Assembly (NCBI GenBank): GCA_030589605.1 | Contig: JAUUVJ010000006.1 | Location: 1-21,264, forward strand | Length of the DNA: 21,264 nucleotides | Reading direction: 5' to 3' | Origin: Candidatus Hodarchaeota archaeon | GTDB taxonomy: Archaea > Asgardarchaeota > Heimdallarchaeia > Hodarchaeales > Hodarchaeaceae | Part shown: positions 1 to 8,806 of the stretch, piece after piece | Position numbering within the stretch: position 1 is the stretch's first letter | Layout of the letters: each line of letters begins with the position of its first letter | The notes under the pieces: generated by a model | Database searches by the model: none | The model's input: only the letters and a program-made list of their open reading frames with translations | What the model was told of the DNA's origin: nothing | Made by a program: the position numbers and the translations under genes

Positions 1-1625
1 CCTTGCATCAAAGTGCCTCCAAAAAAATAATGATAATCCTCACGATCTTTATAATCACTGTATATATCTTCTAATTCCTCCAAATGTTCACCAATAGAGG
101 AAATCTGTCCACTTTTGATTTTTTCTAATTGTTCATCAACTTTTTTCTCTTCATAATCAAAATTCTGCATGGAATTGATAAAAGAAAATGCCTGGATTCT
201 CCATAACGACATATAATCAAAATAATCCCAATCATAACCAGATATTAAATATGTCATTGGCGAAATTGTATAACCCCATTCCCAAGAATATTTTAACATT
301 TCATCTACAGGTTGCCAATAATCGTGTGGGTGAATTAATCCAAATAAATGGCCTAATTCATGTAATGTGGTTCTCGTAAGTCCTTCATTTTTAATAAATA
401 AATTCTCATAATTCATTGTTACAACGGATAACCCTCCCATTTCGGATGACGGTGTCGAATAATGAGATAATCCTCCGTACTCATCACTGTAAGGTAACAA
501 ATCTTTTTCTCCCACAATTATTGAGACAAATAAATTTAATTCGTCGGTGAATCCTGTATCTTTTATGTTATAATCCACATCCCAAAAACTCGGATTATTA
601 TTTTTAAGATAAGTAGCAAGGGAATTAGACCATTGTAAATAATTTTTAGACTCATTTTTTACAAGATCTTGCATAAATGTATTTGCTGTTGTTACTGTGG
701 TAATTATTTGAACCGTAGTAATTCCTAATAATGTTTCAAGACGATCCTGAATTAGTGTAAAATTTACATAATTTAGGATTTCATATATTGAATATTTTCC
801 ATCCATTGCAACCATTGCCACATGTATTACGACTTTTTCGTGAGCGTTATACCGAAAGATAGGCGATGGATTCAAACGACACCAAAGAATTTTTTCTATA
901 ACATCAGCAAGTCTTTTATTCCATTCATATGTAGTTATTAGATCGTCATAAAGATATTGTATAGAAGGAAAATCGTCTATTTCAAATCTGGGATTAGAAG
1001 AAGGTATTATACCTAAAATCGGTATATTATTTAGTTCAAAACTTATTCCTTCATTGCTAAATTCCATAATTTGAGAAAAAGATTGTGTATCTATATCTTC
1101 TTTTGTATAATTAATATATACATCACTAGATTCAAATAGTGATCCTTCAAATCTAAAGTTAATTATTAGTAATTTGATTATGTTCAAATTAATTGTTTCA
1201 GATCGAAATTCGTCGGTTATAATATTACTAAAATTTGTATATGGGATATAAAAAGTAGAGGAGTTGTCTTGGTTAGATTGTAAAAAAACTTTTTCAGTCA
1301 TCGAATTTCGTTTTGATTCGGATATATGAACAATTTTTGGTATAATATTCATTTTTGATAATGTTTGACCGAATGGGAATTCAGAAATAATTTCTAAATT
1401 TAATCGTGATAACAAATAGGTACTGTCAACTTCGTTATCAGAGAGACCGATCATGTGGATTTCTAAAATTCTATCTTCAATTAATGCATCAAAAGGTTCA
1501 TTTTCTCCTAGATTTCCATTTCCACTTTTTATTGGATTCAAATTTGTTACGATTATAATTAATAAACAAGTAAGATAATAAAACTTCAATACCCTTTTTT
1601 GTTTATTTTTTGGATAGAAGATCAT
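1..1625 (-). CDS. Secreted metzincin-type zinc metalloprotease, C-terminus cut by window edge
   Basis: The minus strand is open without a stop from an ATG at 1625 to the left edge (541 codons), so the gene is 3'-partial. Residues about 12-28 are hydrophobic after a basic start, which fits a signal peptide or anchor. Residues 422-435 read HELGHLFGLIHPHD, matching the metzincin zinc site HExxHxxGxxH with H422, H426 and H432 as ligands and E423 as the catalytic base. Residues 455-459 (SPMTY) lie about 25 residues later and fit the Met-turn that defines metzincins. The roughly 400 residues before the site match nothing I recognise and could include a propeptide. It lacks the cysteine cluster of archaemetzincin, so it is not that family. 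Its ATG overlaps the TGA of the upstream membrane-protein gene (ATGA), so the two are probably translationally coupled. Substrate is unknown; an extracellular role is inferred. Confidence 0.85.
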   Translation of the reverse strand, partial: MIFYPKNKQKRVLKFYYLTCLLIIIVTNLNPIKSGNGNLGENEPFDALIEDRILEIHMIGLSDNEVDSTYLLSRLNLEIISEFPFGQTLSKMNIIPKIVHISESKRNSMTEKVFLQSNQDNSSTFYIPYTNFSNIITDEFRSETINLNIIKLLIINFRFEGSLFESSDVYINYTKEDIDTQSFSQIMEFSNEGISFELNNIPILGIIPSSNPRFEIDDFPSIQYLYDDLITTYEWNKRLADVIEKILWCRLNPSPIFRYNAHEKVVIHVAMVAMDGKYSIYEILNYVNFTLIQDRLETLLGITTVQIITTVTTANTFMQDLVKNESKNYLQWSNSLATYLKNNNPSFWDVDYNIKDTGFTDELNLFVSIIVGEKDLLPYSDEYGGLSHYSTPSSEMGGLSVVTMNYENLFIKNEGLTRTTLHELGHLFGLIHPHDYWQPVDEMLKYSWEWGYTISPMTYLISGYDWDYFDYMSLWRIQAFSFINSMQNFDYEEKKVDEQLEKIKSGQISSIGEHLEELEDIYSDYKDREDYHYFFGGTLMQ

Positions 1626-4600
1626 TGCCGTTTCTTCTTTTTCCTATTTCTTCTTTTTCCTTTTGAAATTCTTTTTTCATCCAATTTTTTGTCCCCCTTC
1701 CGATAGATTACTTTGTCTCCTTTCTCTTCTGAGGAATTTTTTTCTTTAACAGGAGACTTTTTTTCTATTCCAAATTTGTTCCCGATTTTATCATAAATGT
1801 GTTCTATGTGTGTTTTAAGACTCTTTCTTTTAATATACATTATTACAAATAGAATGAATACTAATAACAATATTATCGGCATGAAATCTCTTAAACTAGG
1901 TATTTTATAGTATTTATACTCATATTTTATCCAATTTCCCGCGTCATCGCGGACGAAAAGTCTCAAAGAATGAGTTTGAAAATCGGTTGTTGGTAATTTA
2001 ATCCTAACATAATATATTCCATTATTCTCGTATATTCCAAACATTAAACTTGTTTCAGTGTATATACTTAACGTAATATTTGTTCCGTTGTTCCAACTTG
2101 CAATAACGAGATTTGGTCTTTCTTCAAAATAATATGTAACAATATCGTTGTCACTTGTATATATAGATCCAGATGAAATTGAAGATTCAGGAGAATTAAC
2201 TGGAGTATCATCAATTATATATACGTACTCAACTGATTTATTATTCCCTAGTAAATCTTCGACGTATATCTGTAATGTATGGATCCCTTCGATAAGAGAA
2301 AAATCTATATTGATCATAGTTGTATTGAATGATATATTATTTCCATTATCCCAGTGATAATAACTTCTATTTGTTATAGTTTCGGACACAGTTATTTCTA
2401 ACATATCTTTAGAATTATGATGTGTATTGTTTTCATAGGAGACACTGACAGTTGGAGATGTCCCATCTACGGTATAGTGGTAAGAGAAATCCATAACATT
2501 TCCACTTAAATCATATACTTCAATGTCTAAATTATAATTAGCATCATTAATCTCAGAAAATAGTTGAAAACTCGTGATGTTGAAATAAAATGAATCATTC
2601 CTTAGAGATACGCCTTCTTTATATGTGTGAACACTTACAAAATAAAGTGTTTCATTGAAATTAAATGTTATAGAAGTGTTTGGTTTCATCCTTGAATTAT
2701 CTGTAGGATTATAACTTATCAAAAACGGGGGTATCTCATCGAAATCTAAATACCAAACGAAGCTTGCATTATTCCCTGCAATATCTACTAGAAAAGCAGT
2801 AAAATTTGTTGTTCTATTGTTTCGTATCAATGTTATTAAGTTTATTTCTAAGAAATCATCCATGTAAAACGAATTGTTATAAATGATCGTTGTATTTGAC
2901 CAGATTACAGATAGAAAGGAAACATTTTCACTTACAGTTAAATTGATTATTGTTTCAGGACTGATAATGTGTTTGGTGTCATTTTCAATTAATAATTGAT
3001 TACTAAATGGTCCTTCGGTTCCTAATATGTTGAGTGTAGGATCGATACTGTCCACTTTATATTTCAATGTTTCATTAATTATGATGTTATCACCTATATC
3101 ATAAAAGAGAATTAATTGTGTCCAATTATTTGAATAAGGTACTTGAATAGTATAGTTTATACTAGGTTGTATCCATTGAAAACTTGTTATATTAGAACTC
3201 GTTGTCTCATTTACCCATTGAAATCCGACACGTATTGAATTAGTTAATAAATCAAAAGTTATTTTATCACCACCCATAACAACTGATCCAGAAATTAAGG
3301 TGATTTCTCGTATACTTGTGCCAATATAAAATATATATCTACTCGAATTCCAATTATATGCCTCATCTCTAAAGAACAAAACAATTTCATGTGGATTTGT
3401 ACTAATGTTTTTTGGTAAGGTTATAAAAAATGGATCGTTTATTATAAAATACGTGCTATTTGCATTTCCATCTATTGAGTAACGAAGTTCTTCAGGTTTT
3501 TCACTAAAATTATAAGAGATTCTAAATGGAGTATGTAAAATACTGCTATTAGTAAAGTCTTTTAATGCGATATTAAGGGAAATATCATCTCTTGTAAATT
3601 TGAAAGTTTGATTATTCCATATATCGTCTTTTCCCTTAATTTTCAATCGTAAAGTTATATTATCATTTGTTTTATTTGACCAATCATCGATATTGGTAAT
3701 AATTTCTTTAACATCTATTTCTAATAAAGGTGTGTCATTTCCCCACTGATATAAACCCATTTTTATGATTTCACCAAAAGTAAAATTTAAGTTGTTATCA
3801 CTCATCATTCTACTTCCATTAAAACTATTTTCTAAATTTATTCTAGGTTTAATCCACCATTGATAATAAAAACTACTCCATCTCTTCTGATCGTCTTCTA
3901 AATAAATCGTTAAATTTTGACGCCCCGACAATCTAGGCAAAGTAGGTAGATATGTAGTATTAAAGGTGTTATTCATGTTAAAAAGTATTGTTCGCCAACT
4001 TCCTGCATTTATATTGTAAAAAATAGATGTGTCTTGATTAATAATAGTATTGTTTTCAGGAAACATCGTTTGTACATTAATCCCCACCTCGAATTCTTTT
4101 GTTTGAGTACCTACATTTCTTGCCTCATCAATCACTTCAACTGTTATGTTTATTTTTCCATATAATACAGGCAATGAAAACCAATATTGATCTGTACCAT
4201 TAATAGACAGTGAACCAGTGTAATCCCCAGAAAAACTACATACTATAGAAGATGGAGTTTCATCAACAGTAATTGTTATATTGTGACCTGCATTATATAG
4301 ACCCCCTGAAGGATTAAAAGTTGCTACTATAGGTGTATTATCTGCTATAAAAGTAAAATTTTGAATTATGTACTCATTAGGACTTTTTTCGACTTTTATG
4401 TGAATTATGTGAGATCCTTCGGTTTCTGGTACAGGATCTATGACGCCACTAAAACCTTCTAAATCCCACGCGAACAAAGCATTATAAGGTTCATTAAAAG
4501 TAAAACTTATTAGTGATCCACTCTGAACTTTAGTATTATTTTCTGGTGTACTGATGATTGTAAATAAAACGGTGATATTCAATATTGATTTGTTTGAATT

Positions 4601-5263
4601 ACCAATGAAATCATTTAATGTCAATTCTAATACATGATTTCCTTCACCCAAATTAACATTTATCACAAAACTTGTAGCATTATTCGGAATACTGTTTATT
4701 TGATGAGAATAATCCCACGAATATCTACTATTAAAAATCGGTTCAGATGTGTTTATCTGAATTTTTGTAAAACTAAATACAGAAGTAAAATTCGCGATTG
4801 AGGACACAAAACTAGGAATCAATGTATCATAATAAAACATATATTGACGTGTAATCCAACTCGAATTCGTTTCGGTTGAATTTACACTCGCATATACGTA
4901 GAGTTCAATTAATGATTCATCATCGGGAAGATCGGGTGACATTATTGCAAAGTAAGATTCTATAACGAGAAATGAACTATTGGTAATCTCATTTGACCAC
5001 CGATATGTTACATTTTTATCTAATGAACCCTTTAATTCAAGTAAAATATCCGTTCCATTGGTGATAGTACTCATATTTTGTGGTGATATTAAACTAATAT
5101 TTAATTCGTCACTCGAAATACTGTACTTTAATGGATCAATGTCGAATGTTTCGTTATTCAAAGAATCATTGAGTTGATTCGTGATTATGTTTGAATTTGT
5201 ACTGATTAATGAGAGGATTATTATTGAAAAAGGTATTAGGTGTTTTATTAAATTCCTTTGCAT
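1622..5263 (-). CDS. Large beta-sandwich (Ig-like) repeat surface protein with C-terminal membrane anchor
   Basis: This 1213-residue protein begins with a basic start and a hydrophobic stretch (residues about 8-22) that fits a signal peptide. The ectodomain is built of degenerate repeats of roughly 80-100 residues. These carry recurrent phrases such as 'D..GN.....Y..DD' and 'P.NN....' that are typical of bacterial/archaeal Ig-like domains in cell-surface proteins. N-X-S/T sequons are very frequent, consistent with archaeal N-glycosylation. A single transmembrane helix at about 1128-1145 is followed by a 68-residue cytoplasmic tail that is strongly Lys/Arg-rich. The predicted topology is therefore type I, anchored in the cytoplasmic membrane. 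The start ATG has GGGAG about 11 nt upstream and an A/T-rich TATA-like region 45-65 bp upstream. It overlaps the following metzincin gene by ATGA. Adhesion, S-layer or protease-partner roles are all possible; no specific function can be assigned. Confidence 0.85.
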   Translation of the reverse strand: MQRNLIKHLIPFSIIILSLISTNSNIITNQLNDSLNNETFDIDPLKYSISSDELNISLISPQNMSTITNGTDILLELKGSLDKNVTYRWSNEITNSSFLVIESYFAIMSPDLPDDESLIELYVYASVNSTETNSSWITRQYMFYYDTLIPSFVSSIANFTSVFSFTKIQINTSEPIFNSRYSWDYSHQINSIPNNATSFVINVNLGEGNHVLELTLNDFIGNSNKSILNITVLFTIISTPENNTKVQSGSLISFTFNEPYNALFAWDLEGFSGVIDPVPETEGSHIIHIKVEKSPNEYIIQNFTFIADNTPIVATFNPSGGLYNAGHNITITVDETPSSIVCSFSGDYTGSLSINGTDQYWFSLPVLYGKINITVEVIDEARNVGTQTKEFEVGINVQTMFPENNTIINQDTSIFYNINAGSWRTILFNMNNTFNTTYLPTLPRLSGRQNLTIYLEDDQKRWSSFYYQWWIKPRINLENSFNGSRMMSDNNLNFTFGEIIKMGLYQWGNDTPLLEIDVKEIITNIDDWSNKTNDNITLRLKIKGKDDIWNNQTFKFTRDDISLNIALKDFTNSSILHTPFRISYNFSEKPEELRYSIDGNANSTYFIINDPFFITLPKNISTNPHEIVLFFRDEAYNWNSSRYIFYIGTSIREITLISGSVVMGGDKITFDLLTNSIRVGFQWVNETTSSNITSFQWIQPSINYTIQVPYSNNWTQLILFYDIGDNIIINETLKYKVDSIDPTLNILGTEGPFSNQLLIENDTKHIISPETIINLTVSENVSFLSVIWSNTTIIYNNSFYMDDFLEINLITLIRNNRTTNFTAFLVDIAGNNASFVWYLDFDEIPPFLISYNPTDNSRMKPNTSITFNFNETLYFVSVHTYKEGVSLRNDSFYFNITSFQLFSEINDANYNLDIEVYDLSGNVMDFSYHYTVDGTSPTVSVSYENNTHHNSKDMLEITVSETITNRSYYHWDNGNNISFNTTMINIDFSLIEGIHTLQIYVEDLLGNNKSVEYVYIIDDTPVNSPESSISSGSIYTSDNDIVTYYFEERPNLVIASWNNGTNITLSIYTETSLMFGIYENNGIYYVRIKLPTTDFQTHSLRLFVRDDAGNWIKYEYKYYKIPSLRDFMPIILLLVFILFVIMYIKRKSLKTHIEHIYDKIGNKFGIEKKSPVKEKNSSEEKGDKVIYRKGDKKLDEKRISKGKRRNRKKKKRQ

Positions 5264-5307
5264 TTTTTACGATTCTCCCTGTCAGAGTATTATTATGAGA
5301 GGAGCTC

Positions 5308-5327
5308 AAATAAATAATAATTTATTT
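5308..5327 (-). promoter_or_regulatory. Probable TATA region of the surface-protein/protease operon
   Basis: AAATAAAT and ATTTATTT form 8-bp arms around a 4-nt centre, 45-65 bp upstream of the ATG at 5263. An A/T-only element at that distance fits an archaeal TATA box with a short 5' leader. The symmetry may be simple low-complexity sequence. Confidence 0.4.
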
Positions 5328-5500
5328 TATATTTGTTTTCATTATTTTATGTTACAAATAACTTTAATTAGATTTTTTCAAAAATATTAATTAGAAAAGG
5401 AAGTTTCTGTTTTGACGACTTAATATGCGACATCTCAATTAGACCCCAGATTTTTTGCTCCTTTGCTAATACATTGCTAACTTCTATTCCATTTGAAACT

Positions 5501-5550
5501 TATATACTTGAAAAAAATTGAAAAAACACTCAAAAATGTCCAAGTATATA
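5501..5550. promoter_or_regulatory. 10-bp inverted repeat with TATA cores upstream of the deaminase gene
   Basis: TATATACTTG at 5501-5510 is the exact reverse complement of CAAGTATATA at 5541-5550, with 30 nt between them. Each arm contains a TATATA core, and the left arm is preceded by GAAAC, a plausible BRE-like context for rightward transcription. It could be a pair of opposed promoters or an operator bound by a dimer. No experimental support is available from sequence. Confidence 0.45.
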
Positions 5551-5705
5551 TTAAAACAGTATTTAACAATATTATTCCTTTTGAAATTGTACACAGATGG
5601 ATTTAATGATAAATAACTCAATAAAGACCAAATTCAGATTTAAGTTAACAAATCTCCTCAAGTTAACTAAAATTAGATTCAAGTCAATATTATGATTATT
5701 CTAGC

Positions 5706-6440
5706 TTGGTAACTCTATCTCAACAGTTTTCCACTACTTTAATAATATATTTCTGGAACCCTTTGGAAATATTGCCAGATGAAATTGTAAATTTGAAAAA
5801 ATTACACGGTTTATATTTAGATCTAAGATTTCAAATAAAAAATCAGACAAGGAATGTTCAGGACTGGATTAGTACTATTAGAGTTGTGGATCCTTCTCCA
5901 ATAGGTAAACAAAAACCCCAAATTATAGAAATACAGCCAAGTCCTGATGTTGTAACTTTACCCCGTGAAGAAGCTATGCAACAAGCAATTCGAATTTCAA
6001 AAAAATGTAAAGCGGAGGATGATAGAATCCATCCATTTGTAGGAGCTGTTATTATAAAAGACAATATGATTCTAGCTGACGCTTTTAGAGGTGAAATAAA
6101 ACCTGGGGAACATGCTGAATATACAGTCCTTAATCGAAAGTGTAAAAATCTGGATCTTCAAGGAAGCATAATGGTTACTACTTTAGAACCTTGTACCACT
6201 AGAAGACATCCCAAAAAGCCATGTGCTTTACATATTGTGGATAGAGAGATCATAAAAGTATTCATTGGAATGTTAGATCCCAACGATGATGTAAGAGGGA
6301 AGGGGACAATTTTCTTAGAAAACCATGGAGTAGATGTCTATTGGTTCCCATGGGAATATCGTAAACAGGTAAAAGCTATAAATAAACACTATTGGGAGGA
6401 AATGATGAAAGATTACACTATGGATGTTATGAAGAGTTAG
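5706..6440 (+). CDS. RibD-like zinc-dependent deaminase domain protein with LRR-like N-terminus
   Basis: The 244-residue frame opens at a TTG and has no ATG upstream before a stop. Residues 88-215 are a cytidine-deaminase-fold domain: HAE at 137-139 and PC at 162-163 with a further Cys at 173 supply the zinc ligands and catalytic Glu (H137, E139, C163, C173). The string TLEPC at 159-163 followed by the DPN...GKG segment (191-200) is the pattern of the RibD deaminase domain of riboflavin synthesis, but no reductase domain follows. Residues about 19-40 (LEILPDEIVNLKKLHGLYLD) read like one leucine-rich repeat, and residues 41-87 form a Pro-rich linker. An alternative start is M91 at 5976, which would give a bare 154-residue deaminase. 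Substrate is unknown: free pyrimidine nucleotide, pterin-like compound or nucleic acid. The gene converges on 6560-8806. Confidence 0.8.
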   Translation: MVTLSQQFSTTLIIYFWNPLEILPDEIVNLKKLHGLYLDLRFQIKNQTRNVQDWISTIRVVDPSPIGKQKPQIIEIQPSPDVVTLPREEAMQQAIRISKKCKAEDDRIHPFVGAVIIKDNMILADAFRGEIKPGEHAEYTVLNRKCKNLDLQGSIMVTTLEPCTTRRHPKKPCALHIVDREIIKVFIGMLDPNDDVRGKGTIFLENHGVDVYWFPWEYRKQVKAINKHYWEEMMKDYTMDVMKS

Positions 6441-6559
6441 AAGATCCAATGTATTACTGTTTTATTCGGATAGTACCAGAGAAGCATTGACTGAATTCTT
6501 CTTCACTCTTGGATTTATCCAGATACACTTTTAATTCGTCGTTACACCGTATCGAGTAA

Positions 6560-8806
6560 TCAAGGTTTTCTACGCTTTCTCAATAGGCTAATTGCTGTGA
6601 GTGAAATAATTAAAACTATAGCAGTCCAAGTAGATGAATTTTTTGTTGCTGTGGGGGAAGAACTTGTAGAAGGGGAAATGATTGTTGTTACATTAGAGCT
6701 AGATGTTGTGCTTGTAGTTGGAAGGTTTGTTGTGGTGGTAGAAATAGTCTTTATTGTAAACCATACAGTCGAAGAGGCTCCAATATTTCCAGCGAGATCA
6801 AGGGCATAAACTACTAAATAATGTGAACCTTGTTGGATTGAATTTAATTGGATATTACCTGTAACAGTAATATTAGGAGCACCATCTAAAGAATAACCGA
6901 TCCAAGAAGTATTTTCATCTATTGTGAAGTTCAACCAGAGACTCTGATAACTAGATACAGTATTATTGATCGGATTATAAACACTAATATCTGGTAAAGT
7001 GGCGTCTATAGAGAACCATATAGTTGTTGATTGCCCCATGTGTCCTGATGTATCATTAGCATATATTATCAGAGAATAACGTCCCTCTATAAAAGGGCCA
7101 AGAAGTATATTGTCTGTAATGGTGACATTTGGAAAACCATGTAAGGAATAACCGATCCATGATACAGGTTCATTCGTAGAGAAATTTAACCAAACATATT
7201 CTTGGAAAAAAGCGTTATTCAAAGGATGCTCAATATGGATAACTGGTGGAGTTAGATCTATAGTAAATTGAAGAGTTACAGATTCCCCTATGTTTCCTAC
7301 GCTATCATAAGCATAAACAACGATTGTATGAGAACCCTCTGAAATGGAATTCAACAGTACAGGCCCACTTATTGTTACAACTGGTGCTGAATCTAATGAA
7401 TATCCCATCCACGAAGTGGCCTCATCAACAATGTAATTTAACCAAATGCTCTGATATCCATATGTACTATTTGTTGGACTAAGAATGGTAATAAAAGGAG
7501 AAGTCTCATCTATGGTAAACTCTATTGTAGTGGATTGACCCATATTTCCAGAAGTGTCATTTGCATAAATGATGATTGAATGATGATCTTCAGCAAGGGA
7601 ATCAAGTAAGATATTCCCAGAGATTGTCACATTCGAACCAAGGTCTAACGAATATCCAATCCAATCAGCTAATTCATTAATTGTGAAGTTTAACCAGATT
7701 TCTTGACTTGGGTAAGAGGTATTGGTTGGGCTTATGATATTTATATCGGGGATACTTGTATCTATTGTAAACCATGTTCGAGCAGAACTACCCATATTAC
7801 CAGCAGAATCATTGGCATTAATAACAATAAAATGGGTTCCTTCTGAAAGTTCGGTTAATAAAGTATTTCCAGTTATTGTTAGGTTATCATTTCCATCTAA
7901 TGAGTACCCAATCCAATCAGTAAACTCATCAATTGTAAAATTCAACCATAGCTGGTTTATGAGATACGTGGAGTCATTTTCAGGATTAATAATTGATATA
8001 TTCGGAGATTCAATATCTGAAGTAATTTCTAACTCAAATACTTCACGAAATGAAGAATCTGCAGCCCATAAATGATGATTCTGGTCAAAAATAATTCCTT
8101 CACATCTAACAACATCACTTGGAAAAGCCTTTTCCCATACAATTGAATAATTCTGTGGATCTATTTTAAATAATGTATCCGTACCCGATGCTTGGCTAAC
8201 CCATAGATAATCCTCATAATACTCAAATCCAGTCTGTTGCCCAATACTAGAATTGAAAGTGTTTAATTCTTCTCCAGTGGTAGCATTCACAATATAAGTT
8301 TGAGGGTCATAATACCCTCCAATATAAAGTAACCCAGAATTATAACAAATACCTGTAGTAAAAGTACAGGGTGAAACGAATGAGAAGATCACCTGACCAG
8401 TAGATGGATCAATGCGATATATCCGATCAGGGTCAGTATAGCTTTGATTGTAATCTGAGTGTAAGATCATACCTTCGTCATCAAACGTCAACCCCCATGG
8501 GTTAGATCCAGGAGTAGAAAAATTGGCTATCACGTTTCCTGTAGTTGAATTTATTTTATAGATTTTCTGTGTACTATAACCTACAAGCCAAAGATAACCA
8601 CTAGAATCAAATTCTATTCCTGTTGGCCATGTATTTTCAGGCGATAGGATTGAACCTATTACTGTCAAATTGTCTCCAATAATTTCATTTCCACCCTCTA
8701 CATTAGTGAAATAATAGAAATTAAAACAATGTATCATAAACACAACCGTAAATAGTATCCCAAATGGTATCAACCTATATCTAGAAACTAATCCTTTTAT
8801 TTCCAT
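6560..8806 (-). CDS. Surface protein with propeller-like head, five tandem 84-residue modules and C-terminal anchor
   Basis: The 748-residue protein has a basic start and hydrophobic segment (residues about 12-33), a signal or anchor. Residues 50-260 carry repeats such as 'P.GI.FD..GYLWL' and 'G...Y.IDP.TG', typical of NHL/SMP-30-like beta-propellers. Five clear tandem modules start near residues 268, 353, 437, 521 and 606. Each contains 'WLNFTI.E...WIGYSLD', 'TI.GN..L' and 'ANDS.GN.G' and is an Ig-like sandwich of about 84 residues. Residues 688-727 are a Thr/Ser-rich stalk, probably glycosylated. Residues 727-742 form a membrane helix ended by RKRRK. GAGAG lies 4 nt before the ATG, and a TTTATTAA element is about 50-60 bp upstream. 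Role unknown; cell-surface display of a binding head is inferred. It is the second such protein in the window but is not a copy of the 1213-residue one. Confidence 0.88.
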   Translation of the reverse strand: MEIKGLVSRYRLIPFGILFTVVFMIHCFNFYYFTNVEGGNEIIGDNLTVIGSILSPENTWPTGIEFDSSGYLWLVGYSTQKIYKINSTTGNVIANFSTPGSNPWGLTFDDEGMILHSDYNQSYTDPDRIYRIDPSTGQVIFSFVSPCTFTTGICYNSGLLYIGGYYDPQTYIVNATTGEELNTFNSSIGQQTGFEYYEDYLWVSQASGTDTLFKIDPQNYSIVWEKAFPSDVVRCEGIIFDQNHHLWAADSSFREVFELEITSDIESPNISIINPENDSTYLINQLWLNFTIDEFTDWIGYSLDGNDNLTITGNTLLTELSEGTHFIVINANDSAGNMGSSARTWFTIDTSIPDINIISPTNTSYPSQEIWLNFTINELADWIGYSLDLGSNVTISGNILLDSLAEDHHSIIIYANDTSGNMGQSTTIEFTIDETSPFITILSPTNSTYGYQSIWLNYIVDEATSWMGYSLDSAPVVTISGPVLLNSISEGSHTIVVYAYDSVGNIGESVTLQFTIDLTPPVIHIEHPLNNAFFQEYVWLNFSTNEPVSWIGYSLHGFPNVTITDNILLGPFIEGRYSLIIYANDTSGHMGQSTTIWFSIDATLPDISVYNPINNTVSSYQSLWLNFTIDENTSWIGYSLDGAPNITVTGNIQLNSIQQGSHYLVVYALDLAGNIGASSTVWFTIKTISTTTTNLPTTSTTSSSNVTTIISPSTSSSPTATKNSSTWTAIVLIISLTAISLLRKRRKP
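6752..8011 (-). repeat. Five in-frame tandem repeats encoding about 84-residue Ig-like modules
   Basis: Within the 748-residue gene, the coding sequence repeats five times with a period of about 252 bp. WIGYSLD or a one-residue variant (WMGYSLD, WIGYSLH) is present in every unit. The DNA is diverged between units, so duplication is not recent, and it lies wholly inside the gene. Confidence 0.85.

Larger units (their letters stand above)
5264..5705. other. 442-bp divergent intergenic region
   Basis: No convincing intact gene lies here. The left part holds the probable promoter of the 1213-residue surface protein: an A/T palindrome with arms at 5308-5315 and 5320-5327, 45-65 bp before its start. 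The middle holds a TATA-containing 10-bp inverted repeat (5501-5510 and 5541-5550). The right part (about 5536-5705) contains short frames whose translation resembles leucine-rich repeats, for example LTNLLKLTKIRF in the frame 5606-5695. These may be remnants of a longer N-terminus of the downstream deaminase gene. Confidence 0.6.

Noticed and set aside
188..379. Plus-strand frame of 63 residues
   Set aside because: It is antisense to the zinc-site region of the metzincin, whose frame and motif are convincing.
6510..6521. TGGAT-TT-ATCCA inverted repeat between the convergent genes
   Set aside because: The stem is short with a two-base loop and no adjacent T run, too weak to call a terminator.
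7722..8075. Plus-strand frame of 117 residues
   Set aside because: It lies antisense to the repeat modules of the surface protein and has no ribosome site or family resemblance.
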